Source of the DNA: JBASEY01 sp964404285
Lineage (GTDB): Bacteria; CSSED10-310
Assembly: GCA_964404285.1 (NCBI GenBank)
Contig: CAYOJK010000002.1
Location: 274,795 to 338,794, forward strand
DNA length: 64,000 nucleotides
Reading direction: 5' to 3'
Below, piece after piece: positions 17,753-27,021 of this stretch; positions within the stretch are counted from its first letter, which is position 1; each line of letters opens with the position of its first letter. The notes beneath the pieces are model-generated. The model searched no databases. It saw nothing but the letters and a program-made list of their open reading frames with translations, and was not told the DNA's origin. The position numbers and the translations under genes were made by a program.

Positions 17753-19179
17753 AGTCAATTTTCCAGCGTTTTAAAATGACCCCTCTTCTTTTTGGAAGTA
17801 TTTTGGCGGTTACCGTTGTTGCGACGGTATTGGTCACCGCTTTGCTGGTCAACATCTTTTGGCGCAAAGCTGAAGCCTTGTCGCCTTATGTAAGAGTCGT
17901 CGAGGTTGATGAAGAGACAACGGACCCTGCCAAATGGGGTATGAATTGGCCCCGACAATATGACTCATATCAGCGAACATCCATTCGAACATCGACGCGT
18001 TATGGCGGCCATGGTGGAAGCGAAACGATGCCGGAGCAGAAAAGTGACAGGAATCCTTGGATCAAACGCATGTTTGCCGGCTACGCATTTTCGTTGGATT
18101 ATCGTGATAGGCGAGGCCATGCCTACATGCTGGAAGACCAAGAAAAAACTGACCGTTTGACAGTCCCACAGTCTGCTTCTTGTCTTCATTGTCATGCATC
18201 GATCATGCCGCTCTATCGCCGTTTAGGTGATGGTGACGCACTGAAAGGCTTGCGAGAAACCTATAAAATTCCGTATCAAGAAGCGTATCAGATGTTGAGT
18301 GATATGGGACATGCCCAACCCATTTCATGCGTAGATTGCCATGATCCTGATTCGATGGAACTTCGAGTGACCCGTCCTGGGTTTATCGAAGGAATACAAA
18401 AACTGGCTATGTCTGATGTCGATACACCGCACCTGCCCTCGATTACACAATGGCGACAAACCTCTAGGAATAAGCCTTACGATCCCAATACTGACGCTCA
18501 ACGAAGCGAAATGCGTTCTTTTGTCTGTGCACAGTGTCATGTTGAATATTACTGTGGAATGGAAATACCGTTGGAATTTCCCTGGAGTCGTGGTTTGAGC
18601 GCTGACAATCTTGAACAACATTGGAATGAACGCACTTTTCCCGATGGCAGAAGATTTTTCGATTACAAGCATGCCGAATCGGGCGCCGAAATTTTGAAAG
18701 CTCAACACCCTGAATTCGAATTATGGAGTCAGGGAATACACTCCAGAAACGGTGTTTCTTGTGCTGACTGTCACATGCCCTATATGCGTGACGGCGCAAC
18801 GAAGGTTTCCGACCACTGGGTGCGAAGTCCGCTACTCAATATCACCCGATCTTGCCAGGTTTGCCATTACGTATCTGAGAAAGAACTCGAAGACCGCGTC
18901 TACTCTATACAAGACAAGAATTATGCCCTGCTGAATCGTTCGGGTGAAGCGCTTATGGACCTGATCGATGCAATCGTTTTGGCAAAAAATAATGGCGCGG
19001 ACTCAGATGATCTTATAGAAGCATTGGAATTACAACGTAAAGCACAATGGCGAATCGATTTTATCACAGCAGAAAATTCAATGGGCTTTCATGCGCCTCA
19101 GGAAGCTGCACGCCTGCTTGGAGAAGCTATAGATTACGCTCGTAAAGGCCAGGTTATCGCCACTAAAACCGCCCGATAA
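17749..19179 (+). CDS. nrfA: pentaheme ammonia-forming cytochrome c nitrite reductase, CxxCH-type at heme 1
   Basis: This 476-residue periplasmic enzyme reduces nitrite to ammonium with six electrons supplied by NrfH. An N-terminal hydrophobic segment (around 10-36) serves as signal or anchor. Five heme-binding sites are visible: CLHCH (145-149), CVDCH (194-198), CAQCH (260-264), CADCH (338-342) and CQVCH (369-373). The segment CHVEYY after the third site carries the conserved calcium-ligand Glu and active-site Tyr region. H356 in SDH is the likely catalytic histidine. The first, catalytic heme site has a His in place of the Lys of the classical CxxCK motif; such CxxCH NrfA enzymes are known from some bacteria. 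It forms an operon with nrfH. Confidence 0.93.
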   Translation: MKSIFQRFKMTPLLFGSILAVTVVATVLVTALLVNIFWRKAEALSPYVRVVEVDEETTDPAKWGMNWPRQYDSYQRTSIRTSTRYGGHGGSETMPEQKSDRNPWIKRMFAGYAFSLDYRDRRGHAYMLEDQEKTDRLTVPQSASCLHCHASIMPLYRRLGDGDALKGLRETYKIPYQEAYQMLSDMGHAQPISCVDCHDPDSMELRVTRPGFIEGIQKLAMSDVDTPHLPSITQWRQTSRNKPYDPNTDAQRSEMRSFVCAQCHVEYYCGMEIPLEFPWSRGLSADNLEQHWNERTFPDGRRFFDYKHAESGAEILKAQHPEFELWSQGIHSRNGVSCADCHMPYMRDGATKVSDHWVRSPLLNITRSCQVCHYVSEKELEDRVYSIQDKNYALLNRSGEALMDLIDAIVLAKNNGADSDDLIEALELQRKAQWRIDFITAENSMGFHAPQEAARLLGEAIDYARKGQVIATKTAR

Positions 19180-19359
19180 TTCAGCTGAGTTCGTCCCTGA
19201 AACAGGCTGTTCATTCTAGCTAGGCGCTTTTGTCTTGAATCAGTAAAATAGCTTTTACTCTGTATGTTCTAGGAATTATAATTTATCAATGTTTGAGAGA
19301 TAGAGAAAAACAAAAGTTCCGGAATCGGATAGTATTGATGAAGAGGTAAGTGATTTAAA

Positions 19360-19890
19360 ATGAAGACGTTGAATGAATACGAAGGCATAATTTTTGAGGA
19401 GACACAGCGGTTTACCCAATGGTGGATACGGTTTCTAATTGGCGCATCTACCATTTTTGTGTGGTACGGGTTTGTGCAACAAATATTTTTTGACCGCCCC
19501 TTCGGCAGCAATCCAGCGCCAGATAAAACGATGATTGTCATCTGGTTGGCATTCGGAATTTTATTACCAGTTTTTATGTTTTCCTGTAAACTTCAGCTTC
19601 AGGTCCGAAGAGACGGGTTTTATTATCGATTCAAACCATTTCATCTCAAAATGCACGTGATTCGCTTCGACGAAATACGCTTTTATGAAGCGGTGACATA
19701 TCGCCCAATCATAGAATATGGAGGTTGGGGTTTGCGGTATGGAATTCATGGAAGAGCGTTTAATATCAGCGGTAATCGAGGACTCCGTATCGAATTAACG
19801 AATGGAAAACGAATCCTATTCGGTTCTGCGCAACCGGAAGAATTAAAGTTGAATTTGGATACAATGATGGGGTGGCAAATCAATAAATAA
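19360..19890 (+). CDS. DUF6141-like small membrane protein
   Basis: This 176-residue protein has two predicted membrane helices (around residues 22-42 and 58-76) followed by a PH-like beta domain. It carries FEETQRFTQWW near the N-terminus, then GSNPAPD, IEYGGWGLRYG and FNISGNRGLRIELTNGKRIL, which are the hallmarks of the DUF6141 family. The function of the family is not established. The gene stands alone between nrfA and the HIT/lpt block. A GAGGT about 12 bases before the ATG is a weak ribosome-binding site. Confidence 0.75.
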   Translation: MKTLNEYEGIIFEETQRFTQWWIRFLIGASTIFVWYGFVQQIFFDRPFGSNPAPDKTMIVIWLAFGILLPVFMFSCKLQLQVRRDGFYYRFKPFHLKMHVIRFDEIRFYEAVTYRPIIEYGGWGLRYGIHGRAFNISGNRGLRIELTNGKRILFGSAQPEELKLNLDTMMGWQINK

Positions 19891-19922
19891 TTATATCGAC
19901 AATTAATCCGGTTTGAAATGTA

Positions 19923-20165
19923 TTGAAAATCAGCTTTTCTAAAAAAGAAACGAACCTTTGTGTTCTTACCGATTATTCCTTTGAAGACCTTCTTCTGAAT
20001 CCAGGTTATTCTCAGGCAGACAATACGTTGGGGCTTTCAGAAAGAAAGCTTTTTGAATTTTTAAGAAGAGAAGTTGTTCGTTTTTTTATAGAATTTATTT
20101 CAGCTTTCATCGAGCCAAGGAGGCAAATGATGAGAAATGGTAAACTCGATGTGGTCTTCTTTTGA
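19923..20165 (+). CDS. possible small protein of 80 residues, doubtful
   Basis: An open frame of 80 codons from a TTG fills the gap between the DUF6141 gene and the HIT gene. The protein (KISFSKKETNLC at the start, LSERKLFEFLRREVVRFFIE in the middle) is not recognisable. No ribosome-binding site is visible in front of the TTG. It could be a remnant or a chance frame. Confidence 0.2.
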   Translation: MKISFSKKETNLCVLTDYSFEDLLLNPGYSQADNTLGLSERKLFEFLRREVVRFFIEFISAFIEPRRQMMRNGKLDVVFF

Positions 20166-20218
20166 GTCTTAGGCGTTGGAATGATATGATTTGGCTGGAG
20201 AAACGGAGTTAGCTGAGA

Positions 20219-20740
20219 ATGAAAAAACGAGATGTTAAGATGGCGCCTTGGAGACAGAAATATTTAGAGAAAGAAACAGTCTTGCAGGGTTGTTTTGTCT
20301 GTGAAGCCCTTAAGCATGAACCATCACCGGATACGCTTGTACTTGTCAAAACGGTCCGTTCAGCGGTTATGCTGAATCGATACCCTTACAATAACGGTCA
20401 TATTATGATTGTGCCTATTCAGCATGTATCCAGCTTGTTGTCATTGGATCAGCCGACACTTTTAGAACTTGCTGTTTGGACACAGATATCTGAGTCCATT
20501 TTAGAAAAAATTTATCGACCTCAAGGATTTAATGTCGGCATGAATATTGGTATGGCTTCCGGAGCCGGCTTAGCATCTCATTTACATATCCATGTTCTTC
20601 CTAGATGGAGTGGAGATACCAACTTTATGACGACAGTTGCTGATACGCGAGTAATACCTGAAACTCTTGAATCCACGTGGACTCGTCTGGTTGACTCGTA
20701 CCAATCGGCGAAAGATCGGCTTCCTGATGGCTCGCTATAA
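20219..20740 (+). CDS. HIT-family nucleotide hydrolase/transferase
   Basis: This 173-residue protein contains the histidine triad HLHIHVLPRW near residue 121 and the upstream NRYPYNNGHIMIVP strand motif of the Ap4A-phosphorylase-like HIT branch. These enzymes cleave dinucleoside polyphosphates or AMP conjugates through the central histidine. The gene overlaps the start of the lptC-lptA fusion by 14 bases, so it probably belongs to the same transcript. A similar HIT gene is often seen near this region in anaerobes, but its link to LPS export is unknown. Confidence 0.85.
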   Translation: MKKRDVKMAPWRQKYLEKETVLQGCFVCEALKHEPSPDTLVLVKTVRSAVMLNRYPYNNGHIMIVPIQHVSSLLSLDQPTLLELAVWTQISESILEKIYRPQGFNVGMNIGMASGAGLASHLHIHVLPRWSGDTNFMTTVADTRVIPETLESTWTRLVDSYQSAKDRLPDGSL

Positions 20741-22862
20741 AACGCTGATAACAATCATATTGATAATGGTAGGGGCCGCTTTCTTAATTGGGCTGACATA
20801 TATCATTCCTATGTATTTATTGAGGTCAGATGAAAATAAAGCTATCAGCACCGATACAAATATTGTAGCTACACCTACGGTTGCTAACCAAACCAGCTCA
20901 CATGAAAACGATCTTGGGCCGATGATCGTAATTCAACCGTTTCAAAGAACAGTGACCAGTGAGGGTAAACGCGAACTTGAAATCAAAGCGAATCGGGCAA
21001 CTATTGATCAAAAAGCACGCATGTTCAATCTGGAAGAGGTCAAAGAAGTCGCTTTTTGGGGGGAGGACAACGAAAAAGTCACTGTTAGAGCTGATTCAGG
21101 AACATGGGATCAACAACGAAATGTTGTTCGCGTTCAGGATAATATCCAAGCGTTGATTGAAATACCTGATAGAGAGCCAATCAAGGTATCTGCTCAGTGG
21201 CTTGAATATGATAATGAGTTGGCACAGCTTCAAGGAGGCAGCCAAATAAAGATTGTTCATGGTCCTTATTTAGCTACCGGGAAGCGATTGAGACTCAGGC
21301 AACGTATCAGCCACATAGAATTAGAAGATTCTGTGCATGTAGAAATTGAACCGAAAGCGTTTAACCATCACAAATTTTTCGATGAACTGATCACGATTGA
21401 GTGTGGAATACTTCAATATTCAGGAAAAGATCAGATCCTGCAATTCGATAATAATCCGATTATAACGTCTAAAAAAAGCATAATGGCTGCCAAGAAAATC
21501 ACTCTGTTTAATGAAACTGACAAACTTAAAATCATTTGGAGTGGAGGATGTCATTTTTTGATTTATCTTCCTGATAATAATGTCCCCGTAATGATCGAGG
21601 CTAAAGAAATCACTTATGATGAGAGTGCAGGCTCGTTGACTCTAGAAAAATCGATAACAGTTGAACATGAAAATCGCTCTATTACTGCATCTGACCAGCT
21701 CATTGTTATGCTGAATCCTGAAACAGAGGATATATTGGGGATGCAAGCGTACGGAAACGTCAGTTTTGAAGATGATGAAGCATCTGGTAAAGCAGAGTCA
21801 TTGTTGTGGGATGCCTTGAACGAAGTCGTTATCTTTCAAGGAAATGCAAGCCTTGAAAATAGAAAAGACACTTCTCTTTTTGCTGACCAAATACAACTTC
21901 AGATTGAAAAAGCTTTTTATTCAGCCGAAGGACATGTAAAAGTTCGAATTAGCAATGATCAAGATAGCCCTGTGGAAGATACGCCCCCTTCTTTTTTCTT
22001 AGGTGGATTTTCTTCTAATAGCCCAGATCAAACAGGGGAAATGGCGCTAAATGCTGATCTACTAGATATCGATGAGCGATTAGGGTTCATGTATTTTATA
22101 GGAAATGTTCATGGAACAAGAGGAACGGCTTCTTTTTCGATGGAAAAACTAGATATCCGGTTTGACCCGGATACACATCGTTTGATGGAAATGACAGCAC
22201 GAAAATCGGTTGTTTTAACAGATCAAGACCGATTGTTGACGAGCGATTATTTATATCATAATGCCCTGACCACTCACACGGAAGTTCTTGAAAATCCAGT
22301 ATTATGGCATGGAGAAACACAGATACGTGCAGATAGATTCGACTATAATGAAACCCAAAAAAATCTGGAAATGTCGGGGAATGTCGAAGCCGTGACAATG
22401 GTTGGTGATTCATTGAGTATTGATTCAACTTCGGCTGAACCTAATGATATGAAGAACCGGCTTGTTTATCTTACGGCAGGAAGCGGTTTTTATAATGAAA
22501 CAACCGGAAAACTCGAATTTCAAGATAATGTCACCATGCGCAAAGAAGACTGGGTGGTACAATCACAATCTACTCAGTTATATTTTGACGATGAATCAGG
22601 TGAACTGGTGGATATGGATGCTAGAGATAATATACAGATCAAACACCCTCTCTTCGAAGCAACAGGACATTCATTGACCTATTCACCTGAAACTTCTATA
22701 CTTGTGTTAAGAGGAACCGACACACAGAAGTGTCGTGTTATTCAAGGGGACCGGGGTACGGAAGGCGAATTAGTAAGGTTTTTTACTGATGAAAATCGGG
22801 TTGCAATAGAAAAGGGTACGAGCGTGATTTTGCCATCTGAAATTGTGGAGACAACTCAATGA
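20727..22862 (+). CDS. LptC-LptA (OstA) fusion, periplasmic LPS transport bridge
   Basis: This 711-residue protein has one N-terminal membrane anchor (around residues 6-28). A long chain of short beta-strands of the LptC/OstA jelly-roll type follows, with repeated patterns such as ADSGTWDQQRNVVRV, ADRFDYNETQKNLEMSGNV and TQLYFDDESGELVDM. Ordinary LptC is about 190 residues and LptA about 180, so the protein is large enough for an LptC part and several LptA-like modules in one chain. It sits directly before lptB with an ATGA overlap. I used the ATG at 20727, which places the membrane helix at the start; a longer in-frame start at 20667 lies inside the HIT gene. It should pass LPS from the LptB2FG transporter to LptD. 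Confidence 0.82.
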   Translation: MARYKTLITIILIMVGAAFLIGLTYIIPMYLLRSDENKAISTDTNIVATPTVANQTSSHENDLGPMIVIQPFQRTVTSEGKRELEIKANRATIDQKARMFNLEEVKEVAFWGEDNEKVTVRADSGTWDQQRNVVRVQDNIQALIEIPDREPIKVSAQWLEYDNELAQLQGGSQIKIVHGPYLATGKRLRLRQRISHIELEDSVHVEIEPKAFNHHKFFDELITIECGILQYSGKDQILQFDNNPIITSKKSIMAAKKITLFNETDKLKIIWSGGCHFLIYLPDNNVPVMIEAKEITYDESAGSLTLEKSITVEHENRSITASDQLIVMLNPETEDILGMQAYGNVSFEDDEASGKAESLLWDALNEVVIFQGNASLENRKDTSLFADQIQLQIEKAFYSAEGHVKVRISNDQDSPVEDTPPSFFLGGFSSNSPDQTGEMALNADLLDIDERLGFMYFIGNVHGTRGTASFSMEKLDIRFDPDTHRLMEMTARKSVVLTDQDRLLTSDYLYHNALTTHTEVLENPVLWHGETQIRADRFDYNETQKNLEMSGNVEAVTMVGDSLSIDSTSAEPNDMKNRLVYLTAGSGFYNETTGKLEFQDNVTMRKEDWVVQSQSTQLYFDDESGELVDMDARDNIQIKHPLFEATGHSLTYSPETSILVLRGTDTQKCRVIQGDRGTEGELVRFFTDENRVAIEKGTSVILPSEIVETTQ

Positions 22863-23635
22863 CAGATGTATTGAAAGTAGAATCTCTAGTAAAGGTGTAT
22901 CGAAAAAAACGAGTTGTCGATGATGTATCGTTATTTGTCCGTCAAGGTGAAGTTGTTGGATTGCTAGGTCCAAATGGAGCGGGGAAGACCACCACTTTTT
23001 ATATGGTGATCGGTCAGATACAACCTGACGGTGGCAGAGTGCTTCTAAGGGAAAAAGATATCACTAATTTCCCGATGTACGTTAGAGCGCGTCATGGAAT
23101 AGGGTATTTAACGCAAGAACCATCGATTTTCAGAAAATTAACTGTTGAAGACAATATTAAAGCGATACTTGAGACATTACCGATATCATCTTCTGAATTT
23201 GACACTATTTTAAAAAATATTCTCGTTGAACTTGGTATTGAACGAGTTGCTACTCAGAAAGCATATTCGTTGTCGGGGGGTGAGCGTCGGCGAGTTGAAA
23301 TCGCCCGAACCTTGGTGTGTTCTCCATCTTTTATTCTGCTTGATGAGCCTTTTGCCGGTATTGATCCTCTTGCGGTTGAAGACATTAAAACGATTGTTCG
23401 GCATTTAAAGGATAGAAACATTGGTGTATTGATTACGGATCACAATGTTAGAGATATTTTAGAGATTACCGACCGGGCTTATATTATCAGTGAGGGGCGG
23501 ATTTTTGCCAGTGGTTCACCGGATGAAATCACGTCTAATGCTGATGTCCGGCGCAGTTATTTGGGGGAACATTTTGAATTATTGGGCAAGCGTTCACAAA
23601 CAAAGGCAGCTGCCGGAGAGGAAATCCGATCATGA
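22859..23635 (+). CDS. lptB: LPS export ABC transporter ATP-binding protein LptB
   Basis: This 258-residue ATPase has Walker A GPNGAGKTT (around residues 37-45), the signature LSGGERRRVEIART, Walker B FILLDEPFAGIDP and the switch histidine in ITDHNVRDIL. The ERRRVEIAR form of the signature is characteristic of LptB. It energises LPS extraction from the inner membrane together with LptF and LptG, which are not in this window. It overlaps the upstream lptC-lptA fusion and the downstream rpoN by four bases each. Confidence 0.96.
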   Translation: MTDVLKVESLVKVYRKKRVVDDVSLFVRQGEVVGLLGPNGAGKTTTFYMVIGQIQPDGGRVLLREKDITNFPMYVRARHGIGYLTQEPSIFRKLTVEDNIKAILETLPISSSEFDTILKNILVELGIERVATQKAYSLSGGERRRVEIARTLVCSPSFILLDEPFAGIDPLAVEDIKTIVRHLKDRNIGVLITDHNVRDILEITDRAYIISEGRIFASGSPDEITSNADVRRSYLGEHFELLGKRSQTKAAAGEEIRS

Positions 23636-25050
23636 TAGGAATGGAACAACGTTTGCAGCTCAAAATGGCGATGAAGCTTGTCATGACTCCGAATTTACAG
23701 CTTGCTATCAAGTTATTGCAGTTGAACAAAATGGAACTGATCGAGGCGGTAAACAAGGAGTTGCAGGAGAACCCGGCATTTGACTTGGAAGTAGCCTCTG
23801 ATCCGTTGACCTCGTCGACTGAAGTTGGGGAGATCAGAAGGGATCAGGGTATCGAGACTGAAAGAATGTCGCCGACAATGGGGGAGATGGATTGGGATAG
23901 TTATTTTGACAATGGCGCTGATACAGGGTCGTATTTTGCTGAAAGGAAAGAACCGGTTGCTTTTGAAAATATCTTACACCGCTCACCGTCATTGGCAGAA
24001 CACTTGCTTTGGCAATTAAGTTTGACAAAGGTGACGAAAGAAGAACAGCATCTTGCAGTCAGGATCATAGGAAACCTCAATGATGATGGGTATTTATCGC
24101 CGTCGCTCGATGAAATGGCTGACCGATATAATACATCAGTGGAAAAATTGGAGAGTGTTTTAAAAATTGTTCAAGAATTTGACCCTGTTGGAGTTGGCGC
24201 AAGAAATCTTTCGGAATGCTTGTTGATCCAGGTACATCAGGCGGAATTTGAGCGAAATCATTTGGCAGAAAAAATCATAAAGCATCATTTACAATTGCTT
24301 GAGCGCAGTGCGCACAAAGAAATCGCCAAGCTGTTAAGCGTCGATGTGCAGGAGGTTTTGGATGCGGTTGATTTTATCCGTACGCTTGAACCCAAGCCAG
24401 GTCGAGCTTTTAGCACGTCGGTTACTCAATACATACAACCGGACGTTTATATTCAAAAGGTCGATGATGAGTATCGTATCATATTAAATGACCAAGGGTT
24501 GCCAAAACTGAGAATTAATAAATTGTATCAGCACTATAGAAATCAGGATACAGATCTAGAAACGCGTCAATATGTTGAGCAGAAATTCAGGAATGCTCTT
24601 TGGCTTATCAAGAGTGTTGAACAACGTCAACGCACTATTTATAAAGTGGCTGAAAGTATCCTAAAATTTCAGAAGAACTTTTTTGACCATGGTATTCATG
24701 AATTGCGGCCTTTAGTTCTACGCGATGTCGCTGATGACATAGGCATGCATGAATCTACGGTCAGTCGAGTATCGACTAATAAATATTTGCAAACACCACA
24801 AGGTATATTTGAAATAAAATATTTTTTCCACAGTGGTTTGAGTTCATTGGCAGGGGAAGATATTTCATCGATCAGAGTAAAGGAAATTATAAAGAATTAT
24901 GTTTTGAACGAAAATCCCGCATCACCATTGTCGGATCGGCAAATTATGGAACTAATTCAGGAACAAGGGATTACGATAGCAAGAAGGACGATAGCCAAAT
25001 ATCGTGAAGAACTTAATATTCCACCCTCAAATCGTCGCCGGAGTGTGTAG
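23632..25050 (+). CDS. rpoN: RNA polymerase sigma-54 factor
   Basis: This 472-residue sigma factor starts with the region I pattern LQLAIKLLQLNKMELIEAVN that contacts activators. An acidic region II, a core-binding domain and a helix-turn-helix follow. The RpoN box ARRTIAKYREELNI near residue 455 reads the -24 element. The order lptB-rpoN-hpf is widespread in Gram-negative bacteria. It needs enhancer-binding activators, and the protein encoded at 48532 is one candidate. Confidence 0.97.
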   Translation: MIGMEQRLQLKMAMKLVMTPNLQLAIKLLQLNKMELIEAVNKELQENPAFDLEVASDPLTSSTEVGEIRRDQGIETERMSPTMGEMDWDSYFDNGADTGSYFAERKEPVAFENILHRSPSLAEHLLWQLSLTKVTKEEQHLAVRIIGNLNDDGYLSPSLDEMADRYNTSVEKLESVLKIVQEFDPVGVGARNLSECLLIQVHQAEFERNHLAEKIIKHHLQLLERSAHKEIAKLLSVDVQEVLDAVDFIRTLEPKPGRAFSTSVTQYIQPDVYIQKVDDEYRIILNDQGLPKLRINKLYQHYRNQDTDLETRQYVEQKFRNALWLIKSVEQRQRTIYKVAESILKFQKNFFDHGIHELRPLVLRDVADDIGMHESTVSRVSTNKYLQTPQGIFEIKYFFHSGLSSLAGEDISSIRVKEIIKNYVLNENPASPLSDRQIMELIQEQGITIARRTIAKYREELNIPPSNRRRSV

Positions 25051-25121
25051 GAGAACATCAACTCACTTGCATCCGGCTGTCAATAACCTCTTATTTTACT
25101 TTATAGAGAAAGGGGATAATT

Positions 25122-25694
25122 ATGCAGGTTTCTTTTACAGCTCGTCACATGGACATTTCTGATTCATTAAAGCAGTATACGCTTGAAAAAATGGATAAAC
25201 TTCAGAAATATATGGAGAATATCGTTGATGCAGATGTCACGTTCTGCATCGAAAAGTATCGCCATAAAGTAGAAGTTAAAATGAAAAGCCATAGTGGTCA
25301 TGTAACAGGAACGGAAGTCTCAAATGATATGTATCAATCAATCGATCGTGTTTTTGACAAGCTGGAAAAACAGTTGCGCCGACGAAAAGATAGAAGAATT
25401 AATTTTCAGCGAGCAAAGTTACGATCAGATTATGACGATATATTGACGGAAGAAGCTGCTGAGACTGAATCTGAAGGCATCGATGCTTCGACTATCGTCT
25501 GGGAAGAAGTAGTCGATGAGATTGTTGAAAGTGAAGTTTATGAAACGAAAGCGATGACACAGGAGGAAGCGTTATTGCAATTCAAGTTTTTGGAGCCGGA
25601 TTTTTATGTATTTAAGAACTCCCTGAACAACGGGGCAGTCAACGTTATCTACCGGCGTCACGATGGAAAAATCGGTTTGATTCGAACAATTTGA
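25122..25694 (+). CDS. hpf: ribosome hibernation promoting factor, long form
   Basis: This 190-residue protein has an N-terminal HPF/YfiA domain (QVSFTARHMDISDSLKQYT) and, after a linker, a C-terminal dimerisation domain (KAMTQEEALLQFKFLEPDFY to the end). Long HPF dimerises 70S ribosomes into 100S particles in resting cells. It follows rpoN, and AAAGGGG precedes the ATG. A weak GC hairpin with a T run lies just after the stop. Confidence 0.93.
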   Translation: MQVSFTARHMDISDSLKQYTLEKMDKLQKYMENIVDADVTFCIEKYRHKVEVKMKSHSGHVTGTEVSNDMYQSIDRVFDKLEKQLRRRKDRRINFQRAKLRSDYDDILTEEAAETESEGIDASTIVWEEVVDEIVESEVYETKAMTQEEALLQFKFLEPDFYVFKNSLNNGAVNVIYRRHDGKIGLIRTI

Positions 25695-25719
25695 GCGGTT
25701 TAAAAAAAAACGCTTTTTC
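25693..25719 (+). terminator. weak intrinsic terminator after hpf
   Basis: AGCG and CGCT flank an A-rich loop and are followed by TTTT. The stem is only four pairs, so this is tentative. Confidence 0.35.
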
Positions 25720-25722
25720 GTA

Positions 25723-25751
25723 TTGACAGGCAGGTGCATATCCTGTAAACA
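25723..25751 (+). promoter_or_regulatory. metK promoter
   Basis: A perfect -35 TTGACA (25723-25728) is followed after 17 bases by TAAACA (25746-25751), a partial -10 match. The start would be near 25758, inside the following palindrome. Confidence 0.5.
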
Positions 25752-25791
25752 ACATATCGAGATATGTTGCTAGATGAAAAACATCTGCAAC
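25750..25791 (+). promoter_or_regulatory. metK leader with palindrome and overlapping alternative hairpin
   Basis: CAACATATCGAGATATGTTG (25750-25769) is a perfect palindrome with 8-base arms around CGAG. The GTTG at its end is also the start of a second hairpin (25766-25791): GTTGC and AGATG pair with CATCT and GCAAC around a five-A loop, with one bulged T. The two structures exclude each other. If transcription begins near 25758, the palindrome is more likely a DNA operator over the start site, for instance for a SAM/SAH-responsive repressor. If it begins upstream, the element could be an RNA switch. I recognise no known SAM riboswitch class here. Confidence 0.5.
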
Positions 25792-25830
25792 CAAAAAACA
25801 GCTTACATCTTGAATAAAGGAGAAACGACT

Positions 25831-26982
25831 ATGAACAAGCAGGGGGATTTTTTATTTTCTTCCGAATCCGTAACAGAGGGTCATCCAGATAAAATCGCAG
25901 ATCAAATTTCCGATGCTGTGCTGGATGAAATTATGCGTGATGATCCCTATGGCCGAGTGGCCTGTGAAACAATGGTGACCACAGGAATGGCGTTTGTTGC
26001 CGGTGAAATCACCACCAAAACTTATGTCGATATTCCATCCATTGTGAGGGATACGATTCTGCAAATTGGTTATGACAGAGCCAAATATGGCTTTGATTGC
26101 TATACCTGTGCCGTTATTAGCTCTATAGATAAACAGTCTCCGGATATCGCTCAGGGAGTTGATGGTGGAGGAGCAGGTGATCAAGGAATGATGTTTGGAT
26201 TTGCCTCTAACGAAACACCTGAATATATGCCAACACCGATTGCTCTAGCCCATAAACTGGTCCTTCGCCTAACTGAAATCCGAAAAAAGAATATGGTGGA
26301 TTACCTCAGACCAGACGGGAAATCTCAAGTTTCTATCCAATATGTCAACGGCAAACCAGAACGAGTTGAAGCAGTTGTTTTGGCCTCACAGCACAGTGAC
26401 GCAGTTCCGATTAATAAACTCCGAGAAGACCTGACTGAACTCGTTATTAAACCTGTTATTCCAGAATATATGCTCGATAAAAAGACTCAATTACATATCA
26501 ACGCTACTGGAAAATTTGTTGTAGGCGGTCCACAGGGTGATTCAGGTCTTACAGGCCGAAAAATTATCGTCGATACCTATGGCGGCTGGGCTCCTCATGG
26601 AGGCGGAGCATTCTCAGGAAAAGATCCCACTAAAGTTGACAGATCTGCGACTTACATGGCTCGATATATCGCGAAAAACTTAGTTGCCGCCGGTGTTGCC
26701 AATGAAATTACCGTGCAATTAGCCTATGCTATCGGTGTAGCGGAACCGGTTTCCGTCTTTATCGATACCCATGGCAGCACAAATTTCTCAAGAAAAGAAC
26801 TGAACGATGCTGTTCGAGCAGTTTTCCCATTGACTCCAAAAGAAATCATCGAGCATCTCGACTTGAGAAAACCCATATTTAAAGCAACGGCCGCCTACGG
26901 CCATTTCGGAAGGACCGATGTGGATTTCTCATGGGAAAAAATCGATAAGGTAAAAGAAGTTAAAGCTGTCCTGAAAATTTAA
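25831..26982 (+). CDS. metK: S-adenosylmethionine synthetase
   Basis: This 383-residue enzyme makes S-adenosylmethionine from methionine and ATP. The ATP and metal motifs GHPDKIADQISDAVLDE (near residue 16), GGGAGDQGMMFGFA and VGGPQGDSGLTGRKIIVD are all intact. The start was set at the ATG at 25831, which has AAAGGAG eight bases upstream and matches the family's usual N-terminus; the ATG at 25774 lies in the structured leader. With ahcY and the ArsR-methyltransferase regulator 3-5 kb downstream, it forms a SAM-cycle group. Confidence 0.97.
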   Translation: MNKQGDFLFSSESVTEGHPDKIADQISDAVLDEIMRDDPYGRVACETMVTTGMAFVAGEITTKTYVDIPSIVRDTILQIGYDRAKYGFDCYTCAVISSIDKQSPDIAQGVDGGGAGDQGMMFGFASNETPEYMPTPIALAHKLVLRLTEIRKKNMVDYLRPDGKSQVSIQYVNGKPERVEAVVLASQHSDAVPINKLREDLTELVIKPVIPEYMLDKKTQLHINATGKFVVGGPQGDSGLTGRKIIVDTYGGWAPHGGGAFSGKDPTKVDRSATYMARYIAKNLVAAGVANEITVQLAYAIGVAEPVSVFIDTHGSTNFSRKELNDAVRAVFPLTPKEIIEHLDLRKPIFKATAAYGHFGRTDVDFSWEKIDKVKEVKAVLKI

Positions 26983-27021
26983 AGTCTGTAGCCTTTTCAT
27001 TGTCTGATACTATAAACTTGA

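Noticed and set aside
25723..25830. Known SAM-I, SAM-II or SAM-SAH riboswitch in front of metK
   Set aside because: The conserved cores of these classes are not present; only the palindrome and alternative hairpins can be supported.
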